A DNA stretch of 64,000 nt from assembly GCA_903904685.1 (NCBI GenBank), contig CAIVDS010000064.1, positions 62,001 to 126,000 of the forward strand, given 5' to 3'. Shown here in pieces: positions 1 to 9,771 of this stretch (its first letter is position 1; every line of letters starts with the position of its first letter). The notes under the pieces are model-generated. The model saw only the letters and a program-made list of their open reading frames with translations. It was not told the DNA's origin and searched no databases. The position numbers and the translations under genes were made by a program. Origin of the DNA: an uncultured Verrucomicrobiota bacterium (GTDB lineage Bacteria > Verrucomicrobiota > Verrucomicrobiia > Opitutales > Opitutaceae).

Positions 1-990
1 AAACGCCCGCTCCTCTCGATCGCCACCGCCCGCGAACGCGCGCCTAAATTCGACTGGACGATCGTGGACATCCCCCGCCCCGCATTTCTCGGCTCCAAGG
101 TTTTCTCCGACGTCCCACTCGCCGACATTGTTCCCTTCATCGACTGGGGTCCGTTCTTCAGCGCGTGGGAGCTCCACGGCCGCTACCCTCAGATCCTCAC
201 CGACGAATCAGTCGGAGTCGAGGCCACCAAACTCTTCAACGACGCGCAGAAGCTCCTCAAGCGCATCGTCGCCGAAAAACTCTACACCGCGAAGGCCGTC
301 ATCGGCTTCTGGCCGTGTAACGCCGTGGGCGATGACATCGAGATCTACGCGGACGAGGCCCGCAGCTCCGTTGTCACGCGTTTTCACCAGCTCCGCCAGC
401 AGCTCGAAAAGCCCGCCGACCAGTTCAACCACTGCCTCGCCGACTACGTCGCGCCCAAAGACAGCGGGCACCTCGACTACATGGGCGGCTTCGCCGGCAC
501 CGCCGGTCACGGTGTCGAAGATCTGGCCGCGAAGTTCAAAGCGGATCACGACGACTACAACGCGATCATGGCCCAGGCTCTTGGCGATCGCCTCGCGGAA
601 GCGTTGGCCGAAAAATTCCACAAACACGCCCGCGAAGCCTGCGGCTATGGCAAGACCGAGAATCTCAGCCATGAGGACCTGATCCGAGAAAAATACCGCG
701 GCATCCGTCCTGCGCCCGGCTACCCCGCATGCCCCGACCACACCGAAAAGCCAATTCTGTTTAAGCTCCTCGGCGCCGAAGCCGCCACCGGCATCAAACT
801 CACGGAAAGTTGCGCGATGTATCCGGCGAGCTCGGTGAGCGGCTGGTATTTCAACCACCCTGAATCAAAGTATTTCGGCGTGGGTAAAGTCGGCAAAGAC
901 CAAGTCACCGACTACGCGAAACGCAAAGGCCAGTCGCAAGCCGAAGCCGAACGCTGGCTCGGCCCGTATCTCGACTACGACCCGACGTAA
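1..990 (+). CDS. metH: Cobalamin-dependent methionine synthase, C-terminal part (cut by window edge)
   Basis: The reading frame is open from base 1, so this is the 3' end of a longer gene; 329 codons are visible. The sequence matches the AdoMet-binding reactivation domain of MetH. It has the family motif around [15 protein letters not shown] (about residues 234-248 of the visible part), followed by the [15 protein letters not shown] segment that closes the domain. This domain binds S-adenosylmethionine to re-methylate oxidised cob(II)alamin, so that the enzyme can keep making methionine from homocysteine and methyltetrahydrofolate in the cytoplasm. The homocysteine, folate and cobalamin domains would lie upstream, outside the window. 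The GTG at 64 is internal and not a real start. No clear terminator follows. Confidence 0.95.
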   Translation, partial: KRPLLSIATARERAPKFDWTIVDIPRPAFLGSKVFSDVPLADIVPFIDWGPFFSAWELHGRYPQILTDESVGVEATKLFNDAQKLLKRIVAEKLYTAKAVIGFWPCNAVGDDIEIYADEARSSVVTRFHQLRQQLEKPADQFNHCLADYVAPKDSGHLDYMGGFAGTAGHGVEDLAAKFKADHDDYNAIMAQALGDRLAEALAEKFHKHAREACGYGKTENLSHEDLIREKYRGIRPAPGYPACPDHTEKPILFKLLGAEAATGIKLTESCAMYPASSVSGWYFNHPESKYFGVGKVGKDQVTDYAKRKGQSQAEAERWLGPYLDYDPT

Positions 991-1192
991 GCGTTAAGAG
1001 GCATCGTGGCGTTCATCCCCGCCGAGATCGGACACCTTTGCGGCAGCACAACCAAACACCCGCTCATCACCGCCACCAACCGCTGGGCATGGCGTTTCAA
1101 TGGAAGTCAGGATGCATTCAATTCCGCCGGTTCCTGCTTCCACACGAGATTGACTGTGCTCTTTTCCCCATACTTGCTCCCCCCCTCTCCCC

Positions 1193-2176
1193 ATGAAAAC
1201 CTACCGCATTCCCAAGACCGACCTCGTCGTTTCCCGCATCGCCTATGGTTGCATGAAAATCGGTGGCTCCTGGGACCACGAACCCGTCGCCCCTGCAACC
1301 GAGAAGGCTGCTCAGTCTGCCGTCGCCACCGCCCTCGACTCCGGCATCAACTTCTTCGACCACGCCGATATCTACACCGCTGGCAAATCAGAGGAGGTCT
1401 TTGGCCGCATCCTCAAGTCCACTCCTGGCCTGCGCGACCGCATCGTACTCCAGTCCAAGGTCGGCATCCGCTTCGCCAACGACGCCTACAAAAGCGGCGA
1501 GCCCCCGCGCTACGACTTCAGCCACGATCACATCATTCGCTCCACCGAGGCCATCCTGCGCCGCCTCCAGATTTCCCACCTCGACATTCTCCTGCTCCAT
1601 CGGCCCGACCCGCTCGTCGAGCCCGCCGAAGTCGCCCGCGCCTTCGACGCATTGCAGTCCTCCGGCAAGGTCCGCCACTTCGGCGTGAGCAACCACACGC
1701 CCGGCGAGATCGAGCTGCTCCATCGACACGTCCGCCAGCCGTTCGTCGTCAACCAACTCGAATTTTCCCTCGCCCAGCCCGCCCTGATCGTCGAAGGATT
1801 CAGCGCAAACCAGTCAGGCACCGGTGCCACCAGCGGACTCGCTGCGGGCCTCTTGGACTACTGCCGTCTGCACGAAATCTCAGTGCAGGCTTGGTCGCCC
1901 GTCGGCGGAGGCAGACTCCTCAAGGCCGATACCACGGCGGTCAGTCCGCTCAAGGAAGCCGCCGCCTTGGTCGCCAAGCTCGCGAAGACCAAAAACACCA
2001 CGCCGGAGGGCATCCTGCTTGCGTGGATTCTTCGCCATCCCGCCGGCATCCAGCCGATCATCGGCACGACCAAGGCCGATCGAGTCCTCGCAAGCGTGAA
2101 GGCCGACGACGTAACCCTCTCCCGCGAGGAATGGTATTCTCTTCTTGCCGCCGCACGCGGCAAGAACGTACCCTGA
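1193..2176 (+). CDS. Aldo/keto reductase family oxidoreductase
   Basis: A 327-aa protein of the NADPH-dependent aldo/keto reductase superfamily, a single (beta/alpha)8 barrel. The N-terminus (KTYRIPKTDLVVSRIAYGCM) is typical. The catalytic tetrad can be followed as Asp in FFDHADIYT, Tyr in the same segment, Lys in LQSKVGIR and His in LLLHRPDPL. The C-terminal WILRHPAGIQPIIGTTK segment is the usual cofactor-binding end and resembles YdhF-type reductases. The substrate cannot be told from sequence. It stands alone, about 200 bp after metH, and is convergent with the VIT-domain membrane gene, whose stop is 22 bp away. Confidence 0.9.
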   Translation: MKTYRIPKTDLVVSRIAYGCMKIGGSWDHEPVAPATEKAAQSAVATALDSGINFFDHADIYTAGKSEEVFGRILKSTPGLRDRIVLQSKVGIRFANDAYKSGEPPRYDFSHDHIIRSTEAILRRLQISHLDILLLHRPDPLVEPAEVARAFDALQSSGKVRHFGVSNHTPGEIELLHRHVRQPFVVNQLEFSLAQPALIVEGFSANQSGTGATSGLAAGLLDYCRLHEISVQAWSPVGGGRLLKADTTAVSPLKEAAALVAKLAKTKNTTPEGILLAWILRHPAGIQPIIGTTKADRVLASVKADDVTLSREEWYSLLAAARGKNVP

Positions 2177-2197
2177 CCTGCCGCACGCAAGTTTTGA

Positions 2198-5134
2198 TCA
2201 TCCTTCACCCACCTGTCGCCGGGCGACCCGGCGACGGCGCAACCACAGCCAGAGTCCGAAGCCGGGGATGAGCCAGACGGCGGACGGCGCTGGCGCTTCC
2301 TTGAAGTTGAGCGCGGCGTTCTGATCGAGTTTCTTCCGCTCGCTCACATCGAGCATCCGCCACTGCGCCGAGTTTTCCACAACGATGTAACTCGTCGAAG
2401 CCAGCATCACGCCGCTTTCGCGGCTCGCCTTCACGAGCGCCTTCAAATTCACCTCAGCGTCACCGGGAGTTCGGTCGTGTTCATGCTGCCGCGCCTGCAA
2501 TGCCACCGCTCGCGCCCAAGGCGTGCCATCGGCGGCTGTCGCCGCTCCGTTCACAGGCCGCCATGACGACGACTCGGGCGACCAGTATTCCAACCGCGCC
2601 TCCGGCCCGGCCGTCTTGAAAGACACGGCCCGCCCGTGAAGGAGCGGCCTCATCGAATGACCTAGCCGCAACAGTGGCGTCTCAGGCGCAGGAGTTGCCT
2701 CAACGGTGGTAAAACGCCCGCTCGCATCCATCTGGCGGATGTCGAGCGCCGGCACCACATCGCTCCAAGCGCGGGCAACCTCAAGGTTGAGCGCATAGGG
2801 TGTCGCCTTCCGGCTGAGAACCACAAACACTGGACGTGGCGGCGGCGCGTCCGCCGCCGAAGCGTCGAGGTCCGTCTCCTGATGCCTCCGCAGCGCCTGA
2901 GCCAGCGCGAGGTCGGGCACAAATCCACCGCGCAACGGCAACGCGCCCAGCGAAGCCGACTCCGATGGCAGCTCGGCGGTTTCGTAATTCGCCAAGGTAA
3001 CGCGCACCGTCCGCGCCGCTGGAAACTTTTTCCGCAACGCGCAAAGAACCGCCGCCTGATCGCCGTCAAAACCATTGTCCGCCGAGCGATCAACGATCAC
3101 GTGCAGGTAAGGCTCGCGCGCGACCGGCGGCAGCGACAGCGCATCCAGACCGCCCGCCGCGATACTCCCGTGCCCGACTTGCACGAGTTGCGGATGCAGC
3201 AGACCGTCCAACTTCGCGAGAACCAGCGCGGCATCGTTGGAAGCGTCGGCAAGGGTCGCATCGACCGGCAAAGAAGCCGGCACGAGGAAATCCATCTCAA
3301 CCACACTCGGCTGTTTGGCGACGACGGGAAATACACGCAGCTCCAGTTCGTCGGGCGCGTTGTAGAACAGCAGCCCTGGATCGCGCCGTTCGCTGTCGCG
3401 GATCATCGAGTAAACCCACAGCGCGGTCTTCTTCTCGGTGATGCGGCCAGGCACCGCCACGCCGTTGATGCGCAGACGGAATCCGTTGACGTAAATGCCG
3501 GCCGGCAGCGGCAGCGTCTTGACAAATTCGGCATTCGGCGAACCGGTGTTGTGCAACGTCAGCGCCAGCGTGACCACCGTCGCCCCTCCCTCGGCCGGAG
3601 CCAGGCGCACGCCAAGATTTTCAACCGTGACGGTGCGCGGCGGCGGCGCGGAACGCGGCATGTGATTCCGATTGCGCACACTGGAACCGCCAAAAAATGG
3701 ATCACGTGGCCGCAGCGGATCGTTGTTTTTAGTCGAACCGGCGGCGCCAAAGAACGCGTTTTCCAGACAGGCGAGTTTGTCGTCGGGCAGCACGAGATCG
3801 TCGAACACCAGCCAGGCGTAGTAATCTGAAAGCAACGGATAATAGATGCCGTTTTTATAGGAGCGATGGTTTGAAAGAGCGCGGCGCAGGTTGGTGAGGC
3901 TGGCCGGATAACTGATCGGCCCGTCCTTGATCACCGGAGTGTAAACGTAGTCGAGCGCGGCGTTTAGCGCCGCCTTGTCGGCGAGGCCTCGCACGGTGAA
4001 AAATCCCGGCAGAAGCAGGAAACAGAGCCCCCCCGTAACCAGACGGCGGCCATGTGACCCGCGCCGGGCCTTGTTGAACAGACTCAGGTGCAGAATCAGC
4101 AGCACCGTCGGCGTCAGCATGAGAAAACCCCCGCCAAAAAAAATGACCGCCAGAATTGAAAGCGGCAGAAACGGCAGGAAAACAACGAAGAAATACAGCG
4201 TGAACGGCAGCGTGGCGCACAGCAGCCCGAGACTGAGCAACGGACGCCTCGCGTGCTGCCACGAGGCCAGCAGAAGGATCGCGGCGTTCGCGGTGGCCAG
4301 CGCGTAAACCTCCCACGCTTGGAAATCATTGGGGAATGGCATCGTTCGGTTGAGCCACAATCCGCCCATCGGCAGCGCCAGCGCAAAAATCAGGATGGCG
4401 ATACGTTCCGCGGACGAACGCCACGAGTCGATGTTGCGCAGCCCGAGGGCCAGACCGCGGATCATTCCCAAGAACATCAGTAACCCAAGGACGATGATGA
4501 GAACCGCCACGACATACGGCCCGAAGTCGTGCCGCGAAGGCCACCATGACAACGATCCCATCGCATGAAACACCACGTAAAGCAGCACCGGAGCGGCGAT
4601 CGCCAGCGAGAGGTTGAAGACGAGCGCCCGGCCTCGGTTTTTTGCAGGACGTACACACGCCAGCCGCAGAATACCCCAAAACAACGGCGGCATGGCGAAG
4701 GCAAACTGGTTATAAATAAACCGCGTGGGCGGATAAATCCAGTTCACCACTGAAAGCGGTAACATGTCTTCACCCCAACTGACGGCCAACCACAAATAGG
4801 CGACCTGCACTATGATGGCGGGCAACGCCCACCAGACGGAAGAAATGCCCGTGGCTTCCGGCTGACGAATCAAGCGGCGCTTGAACGACGCATAGAGCCC
4901 GAGACCGACCAGCAAGTTAAGCACGCCGACGACACCGAAGAGATACGCCCGGCTGTGTTGCGCCGCGTCCATGTTGCCCTCGATGAGCCGGTAGCCCTGG
5001 AGATTGAGCGCCAGCAACACGAGGATGGGAAGCACCCACAGCCACAGGATGGCGGCGGGCCCGATCAGCACGGGAGGAAGCAGCGGCGTGGGGTTTTCAG
5101 GTTCAGTCGCGAAAGGTAACACGGGGGCGTCCAT
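2198..5134 (-). CDS. Large polytopic membrane protein with VIT/vWA-like region and C-terminal sorting tail (MSEP-CTERM type)
   Basis: A 978-aa protein. The first 400 residues hold about ten to twelve hydrophobic segments. Around residues 500-620 is a VIT (vault/inter-alpha-trypsin)-like beta domain: note LPLPAGIYVNGFRLRINGV followed by the ITEKKTALWVYS stretch. A vWA-like stretch follows (YLHVIVDRSADN, about residue 665 on). The last 30 residues are a short Ala/Pro linker, a hydrophobic run (SAVWLIPGFGLWLWL) and a basic RRRR tail, the layout of an exosortase sorting signal. The exosortase gene is immediately upstream and overlaps it by 32 bp. By domain layout this resembles the MSEP-CTERM / XrtN-VIT families, which are dedicated substrates of a neighbouring exosortase. 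Its function is unknown. The exact subfamily is my inference. Confidence 0.75.
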   Translation of the reverse strand: MDAPVLPFATEPENPTPLLPPVLIGPAAILWLWVLPILVLLALNLQGYRLIEGNMDAAQHSRAYLFGVVGVLNLLVGLGLYASFKRRLIRQPEATGISSVWWALPAIIVQVAYLWLAVSWGEDMLPLSVVNWIYPPTRFIYNQFAFAMPPLFWGILRLACVRPAKNRGRALVFNLSLAIAAPVLLYVVFHAMGSLSWWPSRHDFGPYVVAVLIIVLGLLMFLGMIRGLALGLRNIDSWRSSAERIAILIFALALPMGGLWLNRTMPFPNDFQAWEVYALATANAAILLLASWQHARRPLLSLGLLCATLPFTLYFFVVFLPFLPLSILAVIFFGGGFLMLTPTVLLILHLSLFNKARRGSHGRRLVTGGLCFLLLPGFFTVRGLADKAALNAALDYVYTPVIKDGPISYPASLTNLRRALSNHRSYKNGIYYPLLSDYYAWLVFDDLVLPDDKLACLENAFFGAAGSTKNNDPLRPRDPFFGGSSVRNRNHMPRSAPPPRTVTVENLGVRLAPAEGGATVVTLALTLHNTGSPNAEFVKTLPLPAGIYVNGFRLRINGVAVPGRITEKKTALWVYSMIRDSERRDPGLLFYNAPDELELRVFPVVAKQPSVVEMDFLVPASLPVDATLADASNDAALVLAKLDGLLHPQLVQVGHGSIAAGGLDALSLPPVAREPYLHVIVDRSADNGFDGDQAAVLCALRKKFPAARTVRVTLANYETAELPSESASLGALPLRGGFVPDLALAQALRRHQETDLDASAADAPPPRPVFVVLSRKATPYALNLEVARAWSDVVPALDIRQMDASGRFTTVEATPAPETPLLRLGHSMRPLLHGRAVSFKTAGPEARLEYWSPESSSWRPVNGAATAADGTPWARAVALQARQHEHDRTPGDAEVNLKALVKASRESGVMLASTSYIVVENSAQWRMLDVSERKKLDQNAALNFKEAPAPSAVWLIPGFGLWLWLRRRRVARRQVGEG

Positions 5135-5684
5135 AAATTTCGAGGAGAAGGTTCAGAGCGATGAGCGCGGGCAAAAAAACCGCCACGCCAGTGATCATGT
5201 GCAGAAAGTGACCATAAACCGATGGCAGCAGCGGAATCACCCAGCAATGCATCTGAGCGACGGCGATGAGACGCAGCGCGTTGATGGACAGCGTGAGCGG
5301 AACCGAGACGACGAGCGCGCCCGCTGCCGCCGCCGGCAGAAGCCATGTCGACCGCGCCCACCGGGAAAAATGCCAGCCGAGCAGCGCCGCCGTCATCAGG
5401 GAAAAATCCGTCGCGCTGCACGCCGCCGTCACGATCATGAGCTGTCCCGAAAACGACAGCGCCCAGCCTTCGTCCATGCGCACCGCCGCCACGCCCGACA
5501 ACAGACTCGCCAGCCGGGCCGCCCCACCGACAAACAGTTCCGTTTCAAGTCGGGGAAACAAATGGAGCAGCAACATCCCGCACGTCACCGCGACCGCTCC
5601 CGCAAACAGGCGATGAACCCGGAAAGTCGTCAGTGCGCGCATCATTGTAGGGGTATGCGCAGCAGTGAAACTTAGAAGGGCCAT
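5103..5684 (-). CDS. Exosortase (small, XrtK-like) paired with the adjacent sorted protein
   Basis: A 193-aa integral membrane protein with about six hydrophobic segments. The exosortase/archaeosortase catalytic triad is visible: Cys89 in VTAACSATDF, Arg138 in SINALRLIAV and His162 in GHFLHMITG. These transpeptidase-like enzymes recognise a C-terminal tripartite signal, cleave it at the membrane and pass the protein on to the cell surface. The short length and the one-to-one pairing with a VIT-type substrate downstream suggest the XrtK or XrtN class rather than the large EpsH type. The first ATG (5684) may be replaced by ATGs at codons 14-15. The 3' end overlaps the start of the sorted protein by 32 bp, so the two are surely co-transcribed. 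Confidence 0.8.
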   Translation of the reverse strand: MALLSFTAAHTPTMMRALTTFRVHRLFAGAVAVTCGMLLLHLFPRLETELFVGGAARLASLLSGVAAVRMDEGWALSFSGQLMIVTAACSATDFSLMTAALLGWHFSRWARSTWLLPAAAAGALVVSVPLTLSINALRLIAVAQMHCWVIPLLPSVYGHFLHMITGVAVFLPALIALNLLLEIYGRPRVTFRD

Positions 5685-5957
5685 GCCGACAACGTTACAT
5701 TACATTGGCCGTGTGATGTAAGGATGAAGCGGGGATAAAATTTTCATGAAACCCAGTCAGAAAATTCACGCCATGGTCGGCGGGGAAGCGCCAAGCGGCA
5801 AATAAACGCCCCACCAACCATAGGCCACTATGACACAAACCTAACGACCAATATCTACACCGACAGGGCCGGACTGGGATACATGTGATCCAACAAACAG
5901 CCTCCTGCGCCGCCGGGGGCGGGTCCATCTTCCATGGACGAACCCGCACGCGCCGGT
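5685..5957. other. Intergenic region, no gene seen
   Basis: About 270 bp between the exosortase gene and the hibernation factor gene, both read leftwards. Near the exosortase start is an imperfect inverted repeat (TTACAT at about 5698-5703 and ATGTAA at about 5714-5719) that could be an operator or chance. No ORF with family resemblance and no terminator were recognised. Confidence 0.3.
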
Positions 5958-6338
5958 TTAAATGGTCTGGGGAAATCCGAGTTCCAGATTGAGATCGGCT
6001 ACTCGTGCGTGACTGCGCCGTGCCTTGAACATGCGGGCGCGGCGTTCGAGCATACGATCGAGTTTGTCGATCAACATGGCGGTGGCCTTGTGACATTCGT
6101 CAGCTGACACGGAGGCGTTCATGTCTGGCCCGTGCATCTGGATGTGCCCCTTGGCGGTAAATCGGTTGGAGACGGCCTGTTTCGGGTCGCATTCCAATTC
6201 GACGCGAATGCGCATGATGCGCTCCTGATGGCGGAACAATCGTTCCGCTTTTTCCTGGACGAACACTTTGAGGGATTGGGACAGTTCGAGGTGAATCCCC
6301 GAGACGATGAGCTCGTGCGTATGATTTTGTCTGTTCAT
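5958..6338 (-). CDS. hpf: Ribosome hibernation promoting factor, short form
   Basis: A 126-aa protein of the HPF/RaiA (YfiA) family. It has the ELIVSGIHLELSQSLKVFV start and the beta-alpha-beta-beta-beta-alpha pattern, including RIRVELECDPK, the segment FTAKGHIQMHGPDMNASV and the helix around KATAMLIDKLDRML. The family binds the 30S decoding region and blocks translation or forms ribosome dimers in stationary phase. Only the N-terminal domain is present, with a short basic tail, so it is the short HPF type and not the long type with a dimerisation domain. It starts at ATG 6338 and is divergent from the SDR gene at 6375. Confidence 0.9.
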   Translation of the reverse strand: MNRQNHTHELIVSGIHLELSQSLKVFVQEKAERLFRHQERIMRIRVELECDPKQAVSNRFTAKGHIQMHGPDMNASVSADECHKATAMLIDKLDRMLERRARMFKARRSHARVADLNLELGFPQTI

Positions 6339-6374
6339 GACTGCGTATTGTTGTTGGTTAATCCCTAGCCTAAA

Positions 6375-7214
6375 ATGAAAACTCCTTCTTCACCGAGTGC
6401 TCCGCTAAGCGAAGAACTCGCAAGGTATGGGGCCGTCGTCCTGACCGGCGGATCTTCCGGCATTGGAAAATCATTCATTGAGACAATGGCAAAGCTGCAT
6501 CCCGGCATGGTCATTTGCAATCTCTCACGTAGCGTTCCTGACATAAATATTGGAAAGCTTAACCTGCGCCATGTTCCGTGTGATTTGTCGGACACCAAGG
6601 CGATTCAGACCGCGGCGGAGGAAGTATTACGGTTGCTTGTTGTGAACGCTCCGAAGGGTCCGGTTTTACTCATCAACAACAGTGGTTTTGGGTCGTATGG
6701 ACGATTCGCCGAGGTCGAGCTGGCCCAGCATCTTGGGATGATTGATGTCAACGTGCGTGCCGTCGTGGAGTTGACCGGTCGGTTATTGCCGATGCTAAAG
6801 GTGCGTGGAGGAGCGATCATTACCGTGGCTTCGACGGCGGCGTTTCAGCCTACTCCCTACCTCGCAACCTATGGCGCGACCAAGGCCTTTGTCCTGCATT
6901 GGAGCCTCGCGCTGAACGAGGAACTGCGCGGAACCGGCGTACGGGCGATGGCGTTATGCCCGGGGCCGACTTCGACGGCGTTTTTCCGCAGGGCGGGGCT
7001 CAAGGAGGGAACGGTGGCGAATTCCTTGGGGCAAACAAGCGAGGCCGTGGTGCTTGAAGCACTGGATGCGCTCACAAAGAGCCGGGCGCTCGTCGTCACC
7101 GGTTGGAAGAACAAGGTGATGGCGGCCATCGCGTCCAAGCTGCCCAAGACGCTGGCCACTTGGCTCGGTGAAAAGCTCTTGAAGCGGTATCGTTTGCAGA
7201 GGAAGGGATCGTGA
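6375..7214 (+). CDS. Short-chain dehydrogenase/reductase (DltE/YdfG-like)
   Basis: A 279-aa classical SDR. The Rossmann cofactor motif is TGGSSGIGKSF (about residues 20-30), followed by LLINNSGFGSYG, the NNAG-like motif. The catalytic triad is a Ser in TVASTAAFQP and YxxxK in YGATKAF (about residues 161-167). The C-terminal CPGPTSTAFFRRAG segment is the usual substrate-loop region. The SDR class uses NAD(P)H to reduce or oxidise carbonyl or hydroxyl groups, and the substrate is not evident here. Its stop codon overlaps the GTG start of the pseudouridine synthase gene, indicating translational coupling, although no functional link is known. Confidence 0.88.
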   Translation: MKTPSSPSAPLSEELARYGAVVLTGGSSGIGKSFIETMAKLHPGMVICNLSRSVPDINIGKLNLRHVPCDLSDTKAIQTAAEEVLRLLVVNAPKGPVLLINNSGFGSYGRFAEVELAQHLGMIDVNVRAVVELTGRLLPMLKVRGGAIITVASTAAFQPTPYLATYGATKAFVLHWSLALNEELRGTGVRAMALCPGPTSTAFFRRAGLKEGTVANSLGQTSEAVVLEALDALTKSRALVVTGWKNKVMAAIASKLPKTLATWLGEKLLKRYRLQRKGS

Positions 7215-8083
7215 ACAACGGCCCAGCAGAGGAGTATCCGATCCGCGCCTGCGCCTGGCCGCCTCGCGGTGCGCCGCGCGAGGGCACGGTGCGCATGATT
7301 GCGCCCGAGGAGTTGCCCACATGGATTGTTCATGAGGACGAACGGTTGTTGGTGCTAAGCAAGCCGGGCGACGTTGTGTGCCATCCGTCGAAGGCCGGTC
7401 CGTGGTCGAGTCTCGTCGGCGCCGTCCGCGAATACACGCAACTCCCCACGGTGCATCTGGTCTTTCGTCTGGATCGCGAGACGAGCGGCGTGATTATCCT
7501 CGCCAAAGACTCCCGCATGGCGTCACGCCTGCAGAAGGCGATGCAGGAGCGGCGCGTGGGAAAACGTTATCAGGCCATCGTGTGGGGCCAGTTGAGCGAG
7601 GGAGTGACGGTAGATCAACCTCTCGGGCCGGACGTGCGCAGCCCGGTGTTTATCAAGAGCGCGGTGAGCGCCGGGCCGGGCTCGCAGAGCGCGATCACGC
7701 ACTTCAAGCCTTTGGCGGCGGGCAATGGGTTTTCGCTCGTCGAGGCCGTCTTGGAAACCGGGCGCAAGCACCAGATCCGGGCGCACGCTCAATGGCTGGG
7801 GCATCCGGTGGTGGGCGACAAAATCTACGGTCCGAGCGACCGTTGCTATCTTGATTTTATCGACCACGGATGGACGCCCGCGTTGGCGGAGAAATTATTG
7901 CTTTCGCGTCAGGCATTGCACTGCGCGGAGATTGACCTCAATCCGGCGGGCCTGCCGATGGTGTTTCACGCGCCGCTGGCCGCAGATATGCGGGCGTTTT
8001 GCGCCGAGCGGATGGGCATCACCGCGCCCGAGCTGACACCAACGCGCCCAACGCCGTGGTCACCGTCGCCACCGGTGGGGTAA
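7211..8083 (+). CDS. RluA-family pseudouridine synthase
   Basis: A 290-aa protein of the RluA pseudouridine synthase family, which isomerises specific uridines in rRNA or tRNA. The catalytic motif is [15 protein letters not shown], with the nucleophile Asp near residue 88. The KRYQAIVWG segment and the C-terminal [21 protein letters not shown] signature are characteristic. There is no N-terminal S4 domain, so it looks like a TruC/RluA type rather than RluC/D. The start is taken as GTG 7211, overlapping the SDR stop by 4 bp. ATG 7295 (MIAPEEL) is an alternative that removes 28 poorly conserved residues. The target uridine cannot be predicted. Confidence 0.9.
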   Translation: MNNGPAEEYPIRACAWPPRGAPREGTVRMIAPEELPTWIVHEDERLLVLSKPGDVVCHPSKAGPWSSLVGAVREYTQLPTVHLVFRLDRETSGVIILAKDSRMASRLQKAMQERRVGKRYQAIVWGQLSEGVTVDQPLGPDVRSPVFIKSAVSAGPGSQSAITHFKPLAAGNGFSLVEAVLETGRKHQIRAHAQWLGHPVVGDKIYGPSDRCYLDFIDHGWTPALAEKLLLSRQALHCAEIDLNPAGLPMVFHAPLAADMRAFCAERMGITAPELTPTRPTPWSPSPPVG

Positions 8084-8172
8084 TGCGGTGCGCGGAGGCT
8101 TTGACAGTGGGCACGGGATGTTTCTTGATAACCTTTTGCACGCGCCTCAAGCCGCAAGAGTCTATTATCACC

Positions 8173-9546
8173 ATGTCCCAGGTTCGCGTCCGCTTCGCTC
8201 CCAGTCCCACCGGTTTCTTCCACATCGGCAGCGCCCGCACGGCGTTGTTCAACTGGCTCTACGCCCGCCACACCGGCGGTGTGTTTGTGCTGCGCGTTGA
8301 AGACACCGACCAGGCCCGCAACAGCGAGGAGTTTCTCGATCTCATCTACGACAGCCTCACCTGGCTGGGCATGACGTGGGACGAGGGCCCGAAGATCGGC
8401 GGCAACTACGGCCCGTATCGCCAGAGCGAGCGCGGAGACATCTACAAAGCATACCTCGCGAAACTTACCGCCGCCGGTCGCACCTATGAAAAGGACGGCG
8501 CCGTGTGGTTCAAGCTCCTCGGCGAGCGTTCCGAGGTTTACGACGACCACCGCAAAAAAACCGTCACCAAGGTGGCGAATACGCCTGCCGTTATCGAGGA
8601 CCAGATTCGCGGACGTGTAGAGCGAGTCGAGGACGAGGACTTCGTGATCGTGCGTTCAGACGGCAATCCGGTCTTTCATCTCGTGAATGTGGTCGATGAT
8701 ATCGCGATGAAGATCACGCACGTGATCCGTGGCGAGGACCACCTGTCCAACACGAGCAAGCACGTCGAGTTGTTCAAGGCCTTCGGCGCGCCGGTGCCGG
8801 TTTACGCGCACATTCCGCTTATCCTGAAACAAAATGGTCCGGGCAAGATGTCGAAACGCGACCAGGGTGCGCTCATTGAGGACTATCGGAAGCGCGGTTA
8901 TCTGCCGGAGGCGCTGGTCAACTTCCTCTCGTTGCTCGGTTGGAATCCCGGCGGCGACCGCGAGAAAATGCCCATCGAGGAAATCATTCGTCTTTTCGAT
9001 CTGCCCGCCGTGAACCAGAGCAATGCGCGCTTTGACGACAAGAAGCTCGCGCACATGAACATGGTTTATCTCCTGGAGCAGCCTGCCGACCGCTTCGTGA
9101 ATCTGGCGCGTGCCCAGCTTGAGCGCGCACAGGCAACGGCGGCGCTGGCCGCCGATCCGGGTTACTTCCGCGATGTCATGTTGCTGAGCCAGCCGAAGAT
9201 CAAGACGCTCGAAGAACTGCCCCCCTACACCGCCTATTTCTTTACGGAGAATTTTGCGGTTGATGCCAAGGTGCGCGAAAAAGTGCTGGCCAAGGGCGAA
9301 CCGAAGGCGCGACTCGTGGAGCTGGCGGAGACGCTGGCGACAACAGATTTTTCGAGCGACACGGCGATCGAGGAGGCGATCAAGGCCTTGGCTGCGCGGA
9401 CGAGTCTCGGGTTCGGCGACTACCAATCGGTTGCTCGGCTGGCGGTGTCTGGCACCAACGTTGGCCCAAGCCTTACCGGTATGTTCCGGGTGCTAGGACG
9501 CGAACGCGTGCTGGCCAGAATCGCCCGCTTTCTGCCGACAGCTTGA
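8173..9546 (+). CDS. gltX: Glutamate--tRNA ligase
   Basis: A 457-aa class I aminoacyl-tRNA synthetase that charges tRNA-Glu (and, in organisms with GatCAB, possibly tRNA-Gln). The ATP-site HIGH motif is HIGS at residues 17-20 ([16 protein letters not shown]) and the KMSKS-type loop is GKMSKRDQG near residue 226. [10 protein letters not shown] and [11 protein letters not shown] are GlxRS signatures. The length is slightly short of the usual 470-490 aa but complete at both ends. The start is set at ATG 8173 because conservation begins there; the reading frame is open further upstream without resemblance to the family. Confidence 0.96.
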   Translation: MSQVRVRFAPSPTGFFHIGSARTALFNWLYARHTGGVFVLRVEDTDQARNSEEFLDLIYDSLTWLGMTWDEGPKIGGNYGPYRQSERGDIYKAYLAKLTAAGRTYEKDGAVWFKLLGERSEVYDDHRKKTVTKVANTPAVIEDQIRGRVERVEDEDFVIVRSDGNPVFHLVNVVDDIAMKITHVIRGEDHLSNTSKHVELFKAFGAPVPVYAHIPLILKQNGPGKMSKRDQGALIEDYRKRGYLPEALVNFLSLLGWNPGGDREKMPIEEIIRLFDLPAVNQSNARFDDKKLAHMNMVYLLEQPADRFVNLARAQLERAQATAALAADPGYFRDVMLLSQPKIKTLEELPPYTAYFFTENFAVDAKVREKVLAKGEPKARLVELAETLATTDFSSDTAIEEAIKALAARTSLGFGDYQSVARLAVSGTNVGPSLTGMFRVLGRERVLARIARFLPTA

Positions 9547-9771
9547 TCATGGGCAGGGAGGAGCCGCGCATGCAGGCGATGGTCCGTCTGCGGCGTAATA
9601 TTGTGCAGCAAGCGCGAAGTCAGCGCCTTACGCAGGTATGATTGGTGTGATTTCAAGGCTAACGACTGCTTCCAGTCATCGTTCAAGCAAGTCGCTACCC
9701 CGCCAACATTCCTTCCCACCTGTAACTTGCGCCTTGTCACCCGCGCCGCCGCCGCGAAACTCCACGCCTTT
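9547..9771. other. Intergenic region, no gene seen
   Basis: About 225 bp between gltX and fabV. The fabV reading frame is open through most of it, but the encoded residues do not resemble the start of the family, so I treat it as non-coding leader or promoter sequence. No hairpin or other structure was recognised. Confidence 0.3.
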
